In this document: piece after piece, positions 46,991 through 58,980 of the stretch
Position numbering within the stretch: position 1 is the stretch's first letter
Layout: every line of letters starts with the position of its first letter
Source of the DNA: Anas platyrhynchos
Lineage: Eukaryota > Chordata > Aves > Anseriformes > Anatidae
NCBI RefSeq assembly: GCF_047663525.1
Contig: NC_092597.1
Location: 24,390,501-24,454,500, forward strand
Reading direction: 5' to 3'
DNA: 64,000 bases
The notes under the pieces: generated by a model
What the model saw: only the letters and a program-made list of their open reading frames with translations
Database searches by the model: none
Told to the model about the DNA's origin: nothing
Made by a program: the position numbers and the translations under genes

Positions 46991-48444
46991 ACTAATGGCA
47001 AATACAGGCCGGAACAGTTGATGATGAACCTCAGAGATCCAGCAGCCCTTTAGTGTAGGGGCGTGGATGATGGATCACCATAGGAAATAAGCAGAATTAT
47101 CAGGCTCCTTTGAAAGTTTTAGGTGCATGCCAAGTAACCTATTGTTTTACATATTCTCTGATGCCACTCTCATTAGCCTGTTTTTGTTTTCTAGCTTAAG
47201 TGCTAAGCTGAAAGTCTCGTACAACAGCATGTACTTAACGTAGTTGCTACTGTCTTGGTGTGCTTAGACAGGCCTACTGGGCAGACAGTTGGTATTGAGG
47301 CCTTAAAAAGCGCTAGCAACCCAAGTATTTTGCCACTTAGATCCTTAGGGTAAGTTTAGAAGACCAGGGACATGTAACAGGGTAATACCTGAACAGTACT
47401 TCACACAGCCATCAGCTTCTCTCTCATCCAAAGACTTTATCTCCTCCACAAGATGGGTGGGAGGAACTGTAGCATAAAAACAGCTTCAAAGTAACATCAG
47501 TCACATTAAGCAATGATACTGTACTATCTCTAAATATTAAACATTATCCTAGCAACAAGGCTGCTATGGCAATTGTATTTTTAATTAGCAAAGACATGCT
47601 AAGTTGGATTTCTAAGTCGGATTGGTATCTTTAACAAGTTCACTTTGGTTGCTGAACAGTCACACTAGCAGCCTTTGCATATGGCATACTACTTGCATAG
47701 GGGTATATAAAGTCCAAGTCATAGCGCCTTTGATACACCTTTAATAAAAGATTAAGTAGCACAGATTATGCCAGAACACTGTATTTAAAATTCCAGTTCT
47801 AGTCAGTCTCATAAGACTAATTTAGAATAATCACAGCCAGCTCAGTTTAAGTTAAATAATGACTAGCAGCCTTTAAAGTTCCATTTAAAAGTTCCTAGCG
47901 TGAAAGGAGAACCTCCTGCAAATCCCCAGCCCTGATTAAAAATTTGGGACCACTAATACTGGGAAGCAGAACTCCTGCCTTGTAGAAGCACACATGTATC
48001 CTGTCCGTATTAGGAACAAACACGTGAGTAAGCCATAAATAAGTTGTAAATGCAATACTGACTTCTTATAGTAAGTGTCAGTTGCCAGCTGGAATAGAGC
48101 TGCACTGCTAAGGAGGCTGCCCTAAGACATTTCTAAGGTGAGTACAAGCTACTGACCTCAGCACTTCCAGCAACATGGATAATTAAGTTCACTGTGGAAA
48201 TGCAAAAGTATTTTGTTTATCAGCAGCAGCTGTACATCTTAATTTAAGGAAAGCTGTTATACAGGATTGAAATCTTGCACCTCTAACACCAGAGAAGCTG
48301 CAAGTCAGAGCAAAGTCTAGACTTGGTTACAAGCAACCACCACTATTCATCTCATTTTTGCAACTCTCTTCAAGTACTTACATTGTAGTACACTGAAAGA
48401 ACAGGTCCAAAGACAGCTATAGTGAAGTCCTCACAATAGTGATT
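46991..48444. other. Convergent intergenic region SPG11/EIF3J
   Basis: I see no coding exon and no clear repeat. Part of it may belong to a longer 3' UTR of either gene. It separates two tail-to-tail transcription units. Confidence 0.6.
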
Positions 48445-49356
48445 TTTATTAAATTAGTTGCTTTATAAAACATTGCAGATGTCATAATTGTTAACGTAAC
48501 AATTTGCCCAACTGTAGTAACTGTTGCAGTTTGCTAAGCAAGTTTTTTTTAAATGAAAGAAAATGGCTGAGTCATGAAAGATTTACCACAGCCCATGAGA
48601 GACCAAAAGGAAGTCTTATTTTTTACACTTACTTAAACCAGGCAATTAACTGTTAAAGAATACCCAACCCATACAGCTGCATTAGTAGAAATTTAGATGA
48701 ATGGAAACTAAACTTCATACTTTTTTTTTTTTTTTCCAAATAAGGCCTTCTTTCCTTGTTCTGACCCAAACAAGTGTTCTGTTTAAATGTCAAGCTTTGA
48801 AGTAGTGGGTATCTCAAGTGATGCATTCCATGTGCAGTATCCTTACTTTGAAGTTAGCAGTTTCCCTTCACAATATACTGAAAACCTCAAGCTCTAACTT
48901 AAGACAAAGCAATTGTAATACTAAGTGCACACCATGCCCTTGCTGCAAACTGCTTTTGTTCAAACAATTCATTCACGGAGCTACAGTTAAGGCCATGTCA
49001 TTGAACTGTGCTGGTAATAATACTTTGCCTTGTTGAAATTCATTTCCAATTTAGTGGCTGTTACTATAAAAATCGAATAGCAACAATACCGTTATCAGAA
49101 TGCTGTGCAGTAGTTGGTTTTTTAAAAATTTTATTTTACTGTAATTTATACAGTTTTTATATTTCTTCATTCTAACCCCTTGAGCACAAAACAGGAATCC
49201 CAGTGCTTTAGCACTGGCCTGACAAGAGTTAAACCACCAGCACAGAGATACTGCAATTTTGATTGTAGCATTTGGCAGAATTTAAAGAAAGAGAAGTTGT
49301 GCTACATGTTTAAGGGATTATGGGCAACAGAAAGACAATAGAAGGGGAGATAAATG
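48445..49356 (-). other. EIF3J: EIF3J 3' UTR (maximal candidate extent)
   Basis: After the stop at 49357 the minus strand has AATAAA at 49130-49135 (about 220 nt downstream) and again at 48445-48450 (about 910 nt downstream). The shorter and longer forms are both possible; the extent given uses the distal signal. A 16-base T run (plus strand) lies at about 48721-48736. Confidence 0.5.
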
Positions 49357-52300
49357 TCACATGAAGTCTTCAAAGTCTTGTACATATTCTCCATCATATC
49401 CTCCATAATCAGCCAGGTCATCTTTCATAGTAGCCTTTAAACCACCTCCAGGCACAACACCTTTTTTCTTCTTTTTGGCTTTACTTTGCTTAAAAAGGAA
49501 GAAGAGCATGTTTACTTAAAAATCCACAGTAATTTGTCGTTATTTAAATTTGAGTGATGCCTCTTGTTTTTGAGGTATGAACACTGGCATCCTGTACTCG
49601 TGGTGAATGCACTATTGCCAATGATTTCTGCAGCAGCATTTCATCCACAACACAATATATTGATAGTAATGATTGAGTGTTCCACAGCTCCCTGCATCGC
49701 CCATTTTACTGTTTTGTCATTCATCCTATTTCACCTAGACTCTAACCAAGTAGACTATGCCTACTTTTAATTTTACAAAACTAAACAGTTATAAAGCTCT
49801 GCCTTACTGGATTGGTGTAAAGGATTCAGTGGTTAGCCAAACTAATTTACAGGAAAAGGAGAGAGCGTAAGAACAGAAAATATACATACTTTTTAAACTT
49901 TTATGGTTCAGTAAGTCACAGGCTTCTCTCCAAAGTGCAGTACATATTAAAGAAAGAGTTCATCATGTTTACCAACCTCTAGACTTAATGCAGTAACACT
50001 ACATAAAATGTTTTGTATTCAAGTCATTCCTGTAGAGTTCCTATAGAACTGGCATAACAGAAGAACACCTGCCACTGAAACGCGTTGTATTTAAGAGTCC
50101 CATTTTTCATTTACAAGCTACTACTTACAATAATAATGCACTGCCATTTGTTTTCTACCAATCCTTCACTTTGATTTAAAACATACTGGAAAAAGTGTAT
50201 TGCCAGTGATGTTTCTGTTTAATTTTATTGCTTTCTAATGATTCAACTAATACTTGAATTCCAACTGATCTGGGATTTTAAATTTATATTATAAAACACA
50301 ATGTTAAAATTTGCATCAGCAGTTAAACTATTACATTATCTTTAAAAACTTATTATTCCTTGCCTATACAATTACTGTTCCTTCAGTTTGCATGACACTG
50401 CAGAAATTCCAGCTATCTGCTATTCAAAATGACAAACTTTGGCAAAGATTTAAAGTTACTTCCCTATATTGATATTATATTGACATTTAACTGTAACTGA
50501 AGCTGGCTTCCATTTTCAGGGTGTTGGCATAAGTCATTTTAACTCCAAGGCAGCGCAGTGTCAAATGGAACAAAGTTATCATGCAGGTAAGATGCATGTA
50601 AATTAAGGGACATTTTGCCTCTGGTCTCTAGATTCAGTAAACACCTGACTATCTCACACATCTATGAATATTTACGTAGTTCTAAAACAGTATCCAAGAC
50701 TACCATTTCATTTATTACTACATGTAACAAAATCAGCAGTTCAATTCGGCATTAGACCTATTTCCATTTTCCAGATCAGCGTCTTTAGCAGATAACGTTA
50801 TTGTTACAGAAGAGCGTAGAAGCCTTACCTTTTCTTGTTTTTGTTTTTCACTGCATAGTACTGTCAAAGAATTTGTGATCTTTTTCAAATCATCAATTTC
50901 CACTGCATTAGGAAAAAAAAATAAAAATAAAAATCCTCATCACTATTGATTTTACAAGGCAGTTAAATTATTTATAATCAAAATGCTATCAAAAAACTAT
51001 GGAGGTGAGCATCAATAATAAGTAAATACTGGCAATTACTTGATATAAAACAGCAAAATACATACTGGGTAATTCCGAGCCTTTTGATGACAACTGCTAC
51101 TCACATGGTCCCTAGTAAGCAGCTTGAATGTTGGGGAAGGTAAGATTTTGCAAATGCAGAGTTAGCGAACACATGAGCCTTAGTAAGGAGACATTTGAAA
51201 CAAAAATCTAGCACTATGATGTAATGCAGTAAAATATGGACTGTTTTAGACACACATGAAAAGGAGCGGTGGAATATTAATAATAAATTATGCAAGAGAT
51301 GTCAAGTCCTTCACTTTACAAGACCTGGAATCCATTTGAAATGTATGTTACTAGCTTCAGGAAGCCAACAATCCCTGTATTTATGCAGCATTAAATAGTA
51401 TCAAGTTACCACTTTGCTGAAGGACAACACGTGTACAGTACAGGAAAAGATCTCAAACAATGAATTCATCAAATACTTCAGCCTACCACAACAGTGGGAA
51501 AAAATTATTTCAGTTTATCTGTGTATGGAATTCATGCTGAATTCCAGAACAATTTATTTTGCAGTCCCTGAATTACATTATCTCAATTTTATAATAGTTT
51601 CCTTCCAAATTGCTACTCAAATTTTCCGGCTCAGAGAATCATTTATTTTCCAGAAGCTGCTTCAGGAGAAACATGCGACATTTATATCAGCAAAAGAGTT
51701 TACACTTTTAAAGTGCCTGTATTTAACTGACTTGCAGAACGGCTGTAACAGTACAAGTACTTGATCAACAATAAGGTTTGTTGGGCTGGAAATTGGATAC
51801 TAGGTCAGTGAAACAGACCAGACTAGACTTTACTTACTACAAACTGCATAGATTAATCTTGATTTACATTTTACTCTCACAGCATGTTTTCACATTCAAC
51901 CCCACTACAATTTTGGCAGTACATTCTAGAAGTCTTTCACTTAACTTACATGAAATACATACGTCTCGAACTAACGCTTCCAAAAAACTGGCATAATGTA
52001 ATGATTTTTCATATTGTGTAATTTTTTCTTTTAGTAGTTTGCCAAATTCCGTAAAGTCATCTTTTGAAGAGGGATTCATGGCATCTATTCCACAAGTGTT
52101 ATTTACACCTGCAAGGAAAACCACAGGTTTTAAAGAAAACATCAGCTGTAGTCCCTAAAAGATGACACCAACAGGAAACAAATAACCCCATTCACAGTCA
52201 GTTCACTTCTGCTGAACCTTTGCAAAACTAAATCTGAGGTTTTCTCGCTCCCCATGGGCTTCTGCCAAACAAAAACTACCAGCCTGAGTCACTAACCTGG

Positions 52301-55300
52301 ACCTGAAGAGGCTTTGCTCTAAAGCTTAGTCATTTGAAGCAGCTATTTCTGAAGCACTCTTTGCTACATGTAACGCTTCTCCCCTTCCAGGGTCAGTGCA
52401 AAATTTAATTGGTCCTTCACAACTGTTTTAAAGCAACCCCTCCTCCCCAAGGCACTGCACTCTTTCAGAAGATACACAGCAGAATTTTCACTGAGTAATA
52501 AGCTGAATAACCCACTTTAAGCAAAGAAGCAAGCTTTCGTGTTTGAAGAACGCTGCTATAAATCAGCGCCCTTGCCAGCTGTGTCAAAGCACAGAGCCAG
52601 AACAAGCTGCACTAAGTCTATTTCCAGCTACCCAAGGAAACAAGCGCACTCCAGTAACCGAGCTGCCTTTCTCGACATCTAGCTTACTACACAGACTGCC
52701 TGAAGTAAAGCATGCGTGCGTTATGCTGCGCCACACTCGCCCAAAGCCTCATCAGCCTGAAGTCTGCATTGTAAAGCAGCTAAGAACAGACAGCACTTTC
52801 TTCCTTCATATGCTCATCTTTTGATCAGAAGCATAACTTAGTCGGGAAATTCAGTCAGCCATCTTTTTCCTATACCATTCTAGCAAGACACGTTAAGGAA
52901 AAGCCCCTTACATTCCAACGATGGTTCTGCAGTGAGTCCTTAGCACCAGGCTACGCTTCCAGTAGTTTGGTTTTAGAACCCACATTTATTCTCAGTGACA
53001 CAACCTGCTTGTGCTCTAACAGTCAAATCCTGATTGATCCCATTTGCAGGATCCCCACACAGAACTGAAAGCTTCATTTAGGGGTGCGCTCCTTTTGTCA
53101 CATTACAGTTGCATTGAGTGGGGTACGACACACTTACCAAAGGTTTCTTTTGCTAACTCAAGGTCTGACTCCTCTTGCAATTTCTTTAGCCGTAGTTTGT
53201 CTGCTAACTGTTCTTCTGGTGTAAGTTCTCTATGTTCCTCTGGTGCCTCTAACTGGATTAAAAAAATGTATACAGGGGAACATATTGAGCAGAGGTATTA
53301 CAGGAAATCATTTTTTTCCAGTGCCACTTGAATAGCTTCTGCCTGAAGTCAGTACACCTCAAGCACGTACAAACCTGAAAACCATCCCAATTAACCATAA
53401 CAATGCCTATTATTTCATTTAATAAACTGTTCATTTTAACTAAGATGTGCCTTGCCCATTCTCAGAAGTTTCACAACTGCATGTTTTACCATGAGGTGCA
53501 TGCAACAGAAATGGAGATAAGCATTATTTCCATAACCCAATTACATTTCAGAGAAATTAAAGCTGACATCCCCCAGATGTTAAGTACAAGACCTAACTTT
53601 GTTTTATCAGACTACTCAAGGCCTTCATAGGTCTTGTTGAACCTCAAAAAAAAAAAAAAGGAAAAATCAGAACAAACCCACCCTTTAAATGTATGAGACC
53701 AAGAAGAAAAAGTAATTACCCTTTTTTTAAGCTCCTCTTGCTTTTTCTTTTGTTGTTTTTCTTTTTCTTTTATTTTTTCTGCTATTTTCTTTTTTTCTGA
53801 AACTTTGGGTTCTGTAAAACATTGAACAATATGACACTCAAGGTTTACCTTTTTTTTTTTTTTCTCCAACAACCAGAAAACCACTAATCAAAGAGAAAGC
53901 GACAGAGCTCAGTTAGCACAATCTGTTCACAGAGGGAGTTTAAAAGACACGCTTTCTCAAAACCAAGCCTGATCCTATTTGGAAAGTGGTTTTGATGCTT
54001 CAGATACACTCAGGACAAAACCAGCGTCTTTTCCGACACCACACACAATGAAATGTATTCCTTTTAAGTCTCACCTTGTTTTATCTCTGTCTCCTTTGCT
54101 TCCTCCTCTTCCTCCTCATCGTCCCAGTTATCCTACAAAGTAAGTTTTAATTATGATGAATCTTCACAGTATTCTTCTACAGATAATTTTAACTTTTTGA
54201 GATAAACACAAAGAACAGGAGTTTACATAGAGCCTCTTTAAATGCTCGCGTATCCATTAATCTGACGTATTTGAGTTCAGAAGCAGGGTAAGTCATTAGA
54301 GCTGTAAAATAAGGACGCTACTTTTGGGAGCAGAGCACAATGTTTCAGGAGCTACGAAGAAGGCGGCTTTTATTCAAAGAACTGCAAAGTTCCTGTCAAC
54401 AGTTCGAAAAGCAAGGTCACAAGAGTCAGATCAACATCCCATGATGTGAAACATGACTTTACTACAGCTCCTGGTACTAAACACTGCATGATACCGGGGC
54501 GTCACCTGAGGCAGCACAGCCACTGCTGGGAGCAGCCACGCTGAAAACCACCCGGAACCCGCTGGCCACGGGGCTGTGCTGTGAGCAGGAGCACAGCTGT
54601 GGGCAGACGGGCGATGCGCGGGGGCATCCTGATGCAGGAGCTCCAGCACGCAGCAGCCCTCAGACCACAAGCCTGCAGCATTTTCCTTAAGAGAAGTTGC
54701 TGCCAGAACACCCTTCCCACAAACACATCACTGGCATGTTCTCCATCACATCCTCGAGAGCGTTTTTGGACCGCCCCAGCTGTGGTGTCCGCAGAGGTTC
54801 TCTGCTTTCCGTTTCCACCTTGGGCACGCTCCTCACGGCCGCCCTCCTGTGCCTGGACAGGTGGCTCTGGCTCAAAGCAGCACATGGTTCAGGTGAATAC
54901 CGAGGAAGCACTTTTCAAGAAGCGACCCGTTTCTGTCACCTGCAGATGTTGTGGCAGTAATCCCACAGTTCCTCCTGACAGCTGTCTGGGTAGGGTTTAT
55001 GGGAGTACATTTTATTTTCCCAACACCACTCCAGCTTCTGCTGGGTGACCCGACCTCCATATGGGAATCAATGCTCTAAAACTGATCTGAAGCTACATGC
55101 CGAGCACCACAGGGCACACACACCAGCAGTTAGAGCCAAGAAACCTCACAGGCGTCTAATTTTAGTGCCCTGTTTCAACTCAACTCACAAGCTTAAAAGA
55201 TTACGTTTGATGAGGTGCAGCTCACACAAAGATCGCACAGCCCGTCAGTGCATCACTGCGAGTAACCTGACAGACTGAGCCCTCAACTCGGTCACTTCCA

Positions 55301-58300
55301 CCTCACGGCAGTGATGCAAGCAGCCACCCGAACTGCTCGTTTCAGGGGCTGGCATTGGCGTGACAAGACGGAGACAGAAGAACGCAGCACGCGCTGCAAA
55401 GTGCTGATCCAAGCAATGAAGACACCCAGCCACCAGCTCACTCGAGTTAATTGGCACTTGTCAGAGACTCAGCTTCCCTTCCACATTCCAAGGACCTGAC
55501 TTGAATTTGCAGCAGCATTAGTTCAGCTCGTATCTAATTAAGAGTTTGTTCCACCCATGTCCATTACTGCTGTACAAAGCTCGCTGCCCTATCCCCTGCC
55601 CTCTCCTTCACAGACGGGGGTTTTAAATTCAGCTGTTCCCTAGTGCAAAACCCTGCGAGGCTGAAGGCAGCCTGTCCGCTACGCAAAGGCACCAGGAGGC
55701 CTGAAAGAAACGCCAAGATTTCATTCCTACATGAGGACTTCCCCAGAGGACGTGCGGGCAGGGCCTTGCGCACCAGGACAGGCTCACGCTCCGGGCCAGC
55801 GCACGGTGCCAGGTTCGGCTCGCAAAGCTCTGGTGATGAAACAACACAAAAACAGCAAAAACCAGAGGGCAGCGTGGCCACCTCTCATCCGGCACGGCCT
55901 CTCCCTCGGCTCTTAGATGGGATTTTCAGGAGTCAACTTGAGCCGAGGAAGTCTCCAGCTGTCGGAGAGCCGCCAGCACGCTCCTGGCCGGGCAGCGTCC
56001 AGACCCCGGGCACCCGAGGACTGCTCAGCCCAACACCAGCGGCCTCCCAGCTGGGCTAACAGCAGCTCGCCTCTTCGAGCTCTTCTATTCCTGTCTTCTA
56101 TAAATTTCAGTGAGCTCTTGGAGGAAAAGAAAATTAGTACTGCATCTTTGTGCTGAATACTAAGTGATTCAAAAGAGGACACTTATTGCACAACATAGCC
56201 ACTAAAGCAGCTTAAAACTTTGAAGTATTTCAACAATGCTCATTTACACGTACGTAGCTCAACTAAGGGCACTGAAGTCATCTTCCTTTTCATGGAAATA
56301 AACCTGTGATGAGAGCAGCTCTCACAGTTTCATATGCACCCTGAACACACGAAAATGCTTGTTCTCCCCCCTCAAAACCAAAAGACACGATTTGAGAACG
56401 ACAGGCACTCCACCATTCCAGTTCCCAGTTGTGCCTGAGCACTCTCCTTCACCAAAGCTGTTGCCTGTGTAACAAGCGAATTTCCTAGTTTTGGTTTGTT
56501 GAGCAAAGAATTGCCCAAGAGTAAATAGATGAACATTCCCTGGCAGGAGGCCCATCTTCTGGGAAACTTGTGTTCTGGGTAACGTTTGAGTTTTATTACT
56601 TCTGAAGATGCTAATTTTAAACCTGGGGAAGTCACCGTTTCCTGAACTTTAAGTTACTTTAAGTTAATTATCAAAACAACTTCAGAACAAACTACAGAAT
56701 CTGAATATCTAAAAGGCATTCCAAAACGTGGGATGCCTGCATTAGGACAAACTACATGGAAAACACCTTGTGCTTGTATTTTAGACCACACAATTTTTCT
56801 TCTGCAGGGCTGACCCTGGCGAACGAGGTATCCAAACAAACCTAAGCTTATACCTCCCTAGCTCAGCTCTGAGATCTTGAGCATTTCTAATTATGAGCAA
56901 ACTAAACCAAAACAGGACAGCTTTATCTGCTGGACGGGCCCTTCTCTCCAGATGCAGCTCCAGGACTAGAACTGTAATCCTTGAGAAAGGGGGAAGTAGC
57001 TGCACTCCTGGTGCATGGGGGAACACCTTGTGCTTTTATTAGAGCAGCCCCAGAAAGCACAGGTGTCTCTCGGGGAATGACAGCTCGCAGCCCAGTTCGC
57101 TTGGCCACATTCCATCACAGCAGGAAAGTTTCCCACTTTCAAAGAAAGGAGGAGAAGCAAACTTCACAAACACACCAAGTCTGATATATTCGTCCATCTG
57201 CACAAATATATAAAGATTAAATCCAAATTTCTATACGCACATAGTCCCGCTCTAACCACACTTTTTACAAATGACTGCAGCCACTGTGCACAGAGATACC
57301 TCCGCTCCCTTTGCCTGCTGTAATGTGACATCGGTGATAACTGCAGGGTGTGGGCATCACTACATTCATGAAGTAAAATGGACAGCCTGTAACTTACAAA
57401 AAACACACATTTTTTAACAGATGAACTACTCTTTTCATACTACCTGTAAAAACAAATACCCACCCTGAACTCCAAGGACAACTTGAGTCAGTGTTTTTCA
57501 GAGATTCTGGTAACACAAGCACAGGCTGAATAACAAAACGAGCAAGTCCTCACCTCGTAAGCAACAATTCTCTACTCCGAAAGCTTCATACCTCTGACTG
57601 CAATGGAGCAAGCAGGGCACCTGGTGAACCACCAGGAGATTGCCTGTCACAGGATCTCAGAAGCTGGATTTGAACCCAAAAGGTGTTCTCCAGTTTACCT
57701 ATTTCCATTCCTCCCGCTCTTCAAGCCCCTTCCTCGTACATTTCCTGACATTATTTGGCTCCCTGTCTGCACGTACGCTAGGTGCACCGAGGTTTGTGTC
57801 ATCCCCCACCCAGTCACCTGGCTCGCTAGGGGACAGCTGGAACCACATGGAAGGAAACAAACTTTTACAGAAAGTCAGCTTCTGTAGGTGTAAGAAACGA
57901 ACACCCACACGCTCTGACACCAATTCCACGCTGACATTGCTCCTCGAACGCACCAAAATCCAGTCCCAAACAGCGCCTTCAGCAAACATATGGCGAGCGA
58001 CCTCCTGAAGCAGCCAACACCGCGGTGCCCGCAGCGCCTTCCAGCTGCGGCCGGGGCCTGGGAGCGGGACAGGGCCACGCTGCGGCAGCCCGGAGCCTGC
58101 AGCCACCACGGCGCAGCCCTCCCCGACCCCAACCCGGGGGCTGCGATGGCCGAGGGCGAGGAGCCTCCAGCAGCGCCCAGAGCCCGGCAGCAGCAGGGGG
58201 GGGGGGATCCCGGGCCAAACCCTTAGGGCCGGGCCCCCCCTCCCGGCCTTGCAGCGCCCCGGGGCCCGACCCACCCCGAGGGAGGCCCGCGGGCAGCGCG

Positions 58301-58611
58301 GCCTCGGCTCCCCCCAGCCCCCCCCCAAGCCCAGCGCCGCCTCCCAGCCCCAGGAGGGGCCGCGGGGACCCCCCCTGAGGCGCCCGATCCCGGCCGCGGC
58401 ACCTTCACGTCGTCCTCCTCATCCTCTCCGGCCCAGCGGTCGCCGGCCGCCACCCCCGGCACCAGGCGCTTCGCCACCGGCTCCACCACCTCGAAGCTGT
58501 CGGCGTCTGTGGGGGAGAGGAGAAGCGGGTGAGCGGCGGGGGGAGGCTGAGGGGGGCTGAGGGGGCCCGGCGGGGCCGCCACCTACCCCACGAGTCCGCC
58601 TCCGCCGCCAT
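49357..58611 (-). CDS. EIF3J: EIF3J, eukaryotic translation initiation factor 3 subunit J
   Basis: Eight exons on the minus strand: 58587-58611, 58403-58506, 54075-54132, 53720-53811, 53138-53252, 51950-52108, 50829-50902, 49357-49488; 759 nt with stop, 252 aa (human 258). All introns are GT-AG and phases agree. The N-terminus is acidic: MAAEADSWD in exon 1-2, GEDEEDDVK, then DNWDDEEEEEAKE. A lysine/glutamate coiled-coil-like stretch follows (VSEKKKIAEKIKEKEK), then LTPEEQLADKLRLKKLQEES, then the folded core with GIDAMNPSSKDDFTEFGKLL and YASFLEALVRDVCISLEIDD, a basic run AKKKKKGVVPGGGLK and the tail VQDFEDFM. eIF3j is the loosely bound eIF3 subunit that occupies the 40S decoding centre and mRNA channel during initiation and recycling. 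The start lies in a YY1-type word. Confidence 0.98.
54133..58402 (-). other. EIF3J: EIF3J intron 2 (longest intron, 4.3 kb)
   Basis: Separates the acidic exon 2 (donor GTGCCG, a weak site) from exon 3 (acceptor TTTGTAG). It grows strongly GC-rich towards exon 2, with CpG-island character above about 57970 and a G run of 12 near 58197-58208. Open frames in it on both strands (for example 54581-55048 and 57699-58328) show no recognisable domain, and I read them as composition artefacts. Confidence 0.7.
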
Positions 58612-58615
58612 CTTC
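58605..58615 (-). promoter_or_regulatory. YY1-type site overlapping the EIF3J start codon
   Basis: The minus strand reads GAAGATGGCGGC across the start codon at 58611, the full YY1 core. Such placement, with the ATG inside the site, is common in housekeeping genes. Confidence 0.65.
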
Positions 58616-58641
58616 GTGCCGCGGCCGCTCCGCAGGCGCCG

Positions 58642-58650
58642 TGAGTCAGC
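58642..58650 (+). promoter_or_regulatory. AP-1/MAF-type site upstream of EIF3J
   Basis: TGAGTCAGC combines the AP-1 heptamer with the GC extension used by small MAF/NRF2 dimers. It lies about 30 bp upstream of the EIF3J start codon. It may therefore lie within the 5' UTR rather than upstream of transcription. Confidence 0.4.
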
Positions 58651-58727
58651 CCCACCACAGCCAGCGCCGCGCGGGGCACGCCGGGACGGCGGCGGAATGC
58701 CCGCCGGCAGGGGGGGAGCGGGCCGGG

Positions 58728-58818
58728 CCGCCATGAGGGGAGGGACGCGGCCGCCATGATGGGAGGGACGGGGCTGTGAGGAGCCTCCCCGCCGCCATGA
58801 TGAGGGGAGGCTCCTCAC
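58728..58818. repeat. CCGCCATGA repeats and 15-bp perfect inverted repeat
   Basis: Three copies of GCCGCCATGA occur at about 58729, 58750 and 58791, the first two followed by near-identical GGGAGGGACG words. The arms GTGAGGAGCCTCCCC (58776-58790) and GGGGAGGCTCCTCAC (58804-58818) are exact reverse complements around a 13-base loop that contains the third copy. Confidence 0.92.
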
Positions 58819-58980
58819 GGCCGGGGCGCGGCCGCCGAGCAGCCCCCGGTAGCCCCCCAGGGCTCCGAGTGCCGCTCCGGGGGCTTCCAGCCGCGGCCCG
58901 GTCTCGCTGTGCTCGGGCGGGCTCCGGCCGCGGCTTCCCGCGCACCGCGTGAGGAGCCCCGGGATCCCTCAGCCCCCTCA

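Larger units (their letters stand above)
57970..58980. promoter_or_regulatory. CpG island and promoter of EIF3J
   Basis: Dense CG dinucleotides cover EIF3J exons 1-2 and about 370 bp upstream (58612-58980 on the plus strand). Motifs seen: several CCGCCAT cores (YY1 type on the minus strand) and TGAGTCAGC at 58642-58650, an AP-1/MAF-type site. No TATA box is evident. In many vertebrates this promoter also fires a divergent non-coding transcript; nothing here proves that. Confidence 0.8.

Noticed and set aside
54581-55048. 155-codon plus-strand open frame in EIF3J intron 2
   Set aside because: Overlapping open frames exist on both strands, there is no family resemblance and no splice partners.
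57699-58328. 209-codon minus-strand open frame in EIF3J intron 2
   Set aside because: GC-rich CpG-island composition removes stops. It has no recognisable motif and is not needed to join exons 2 and 3 of EIF3J.
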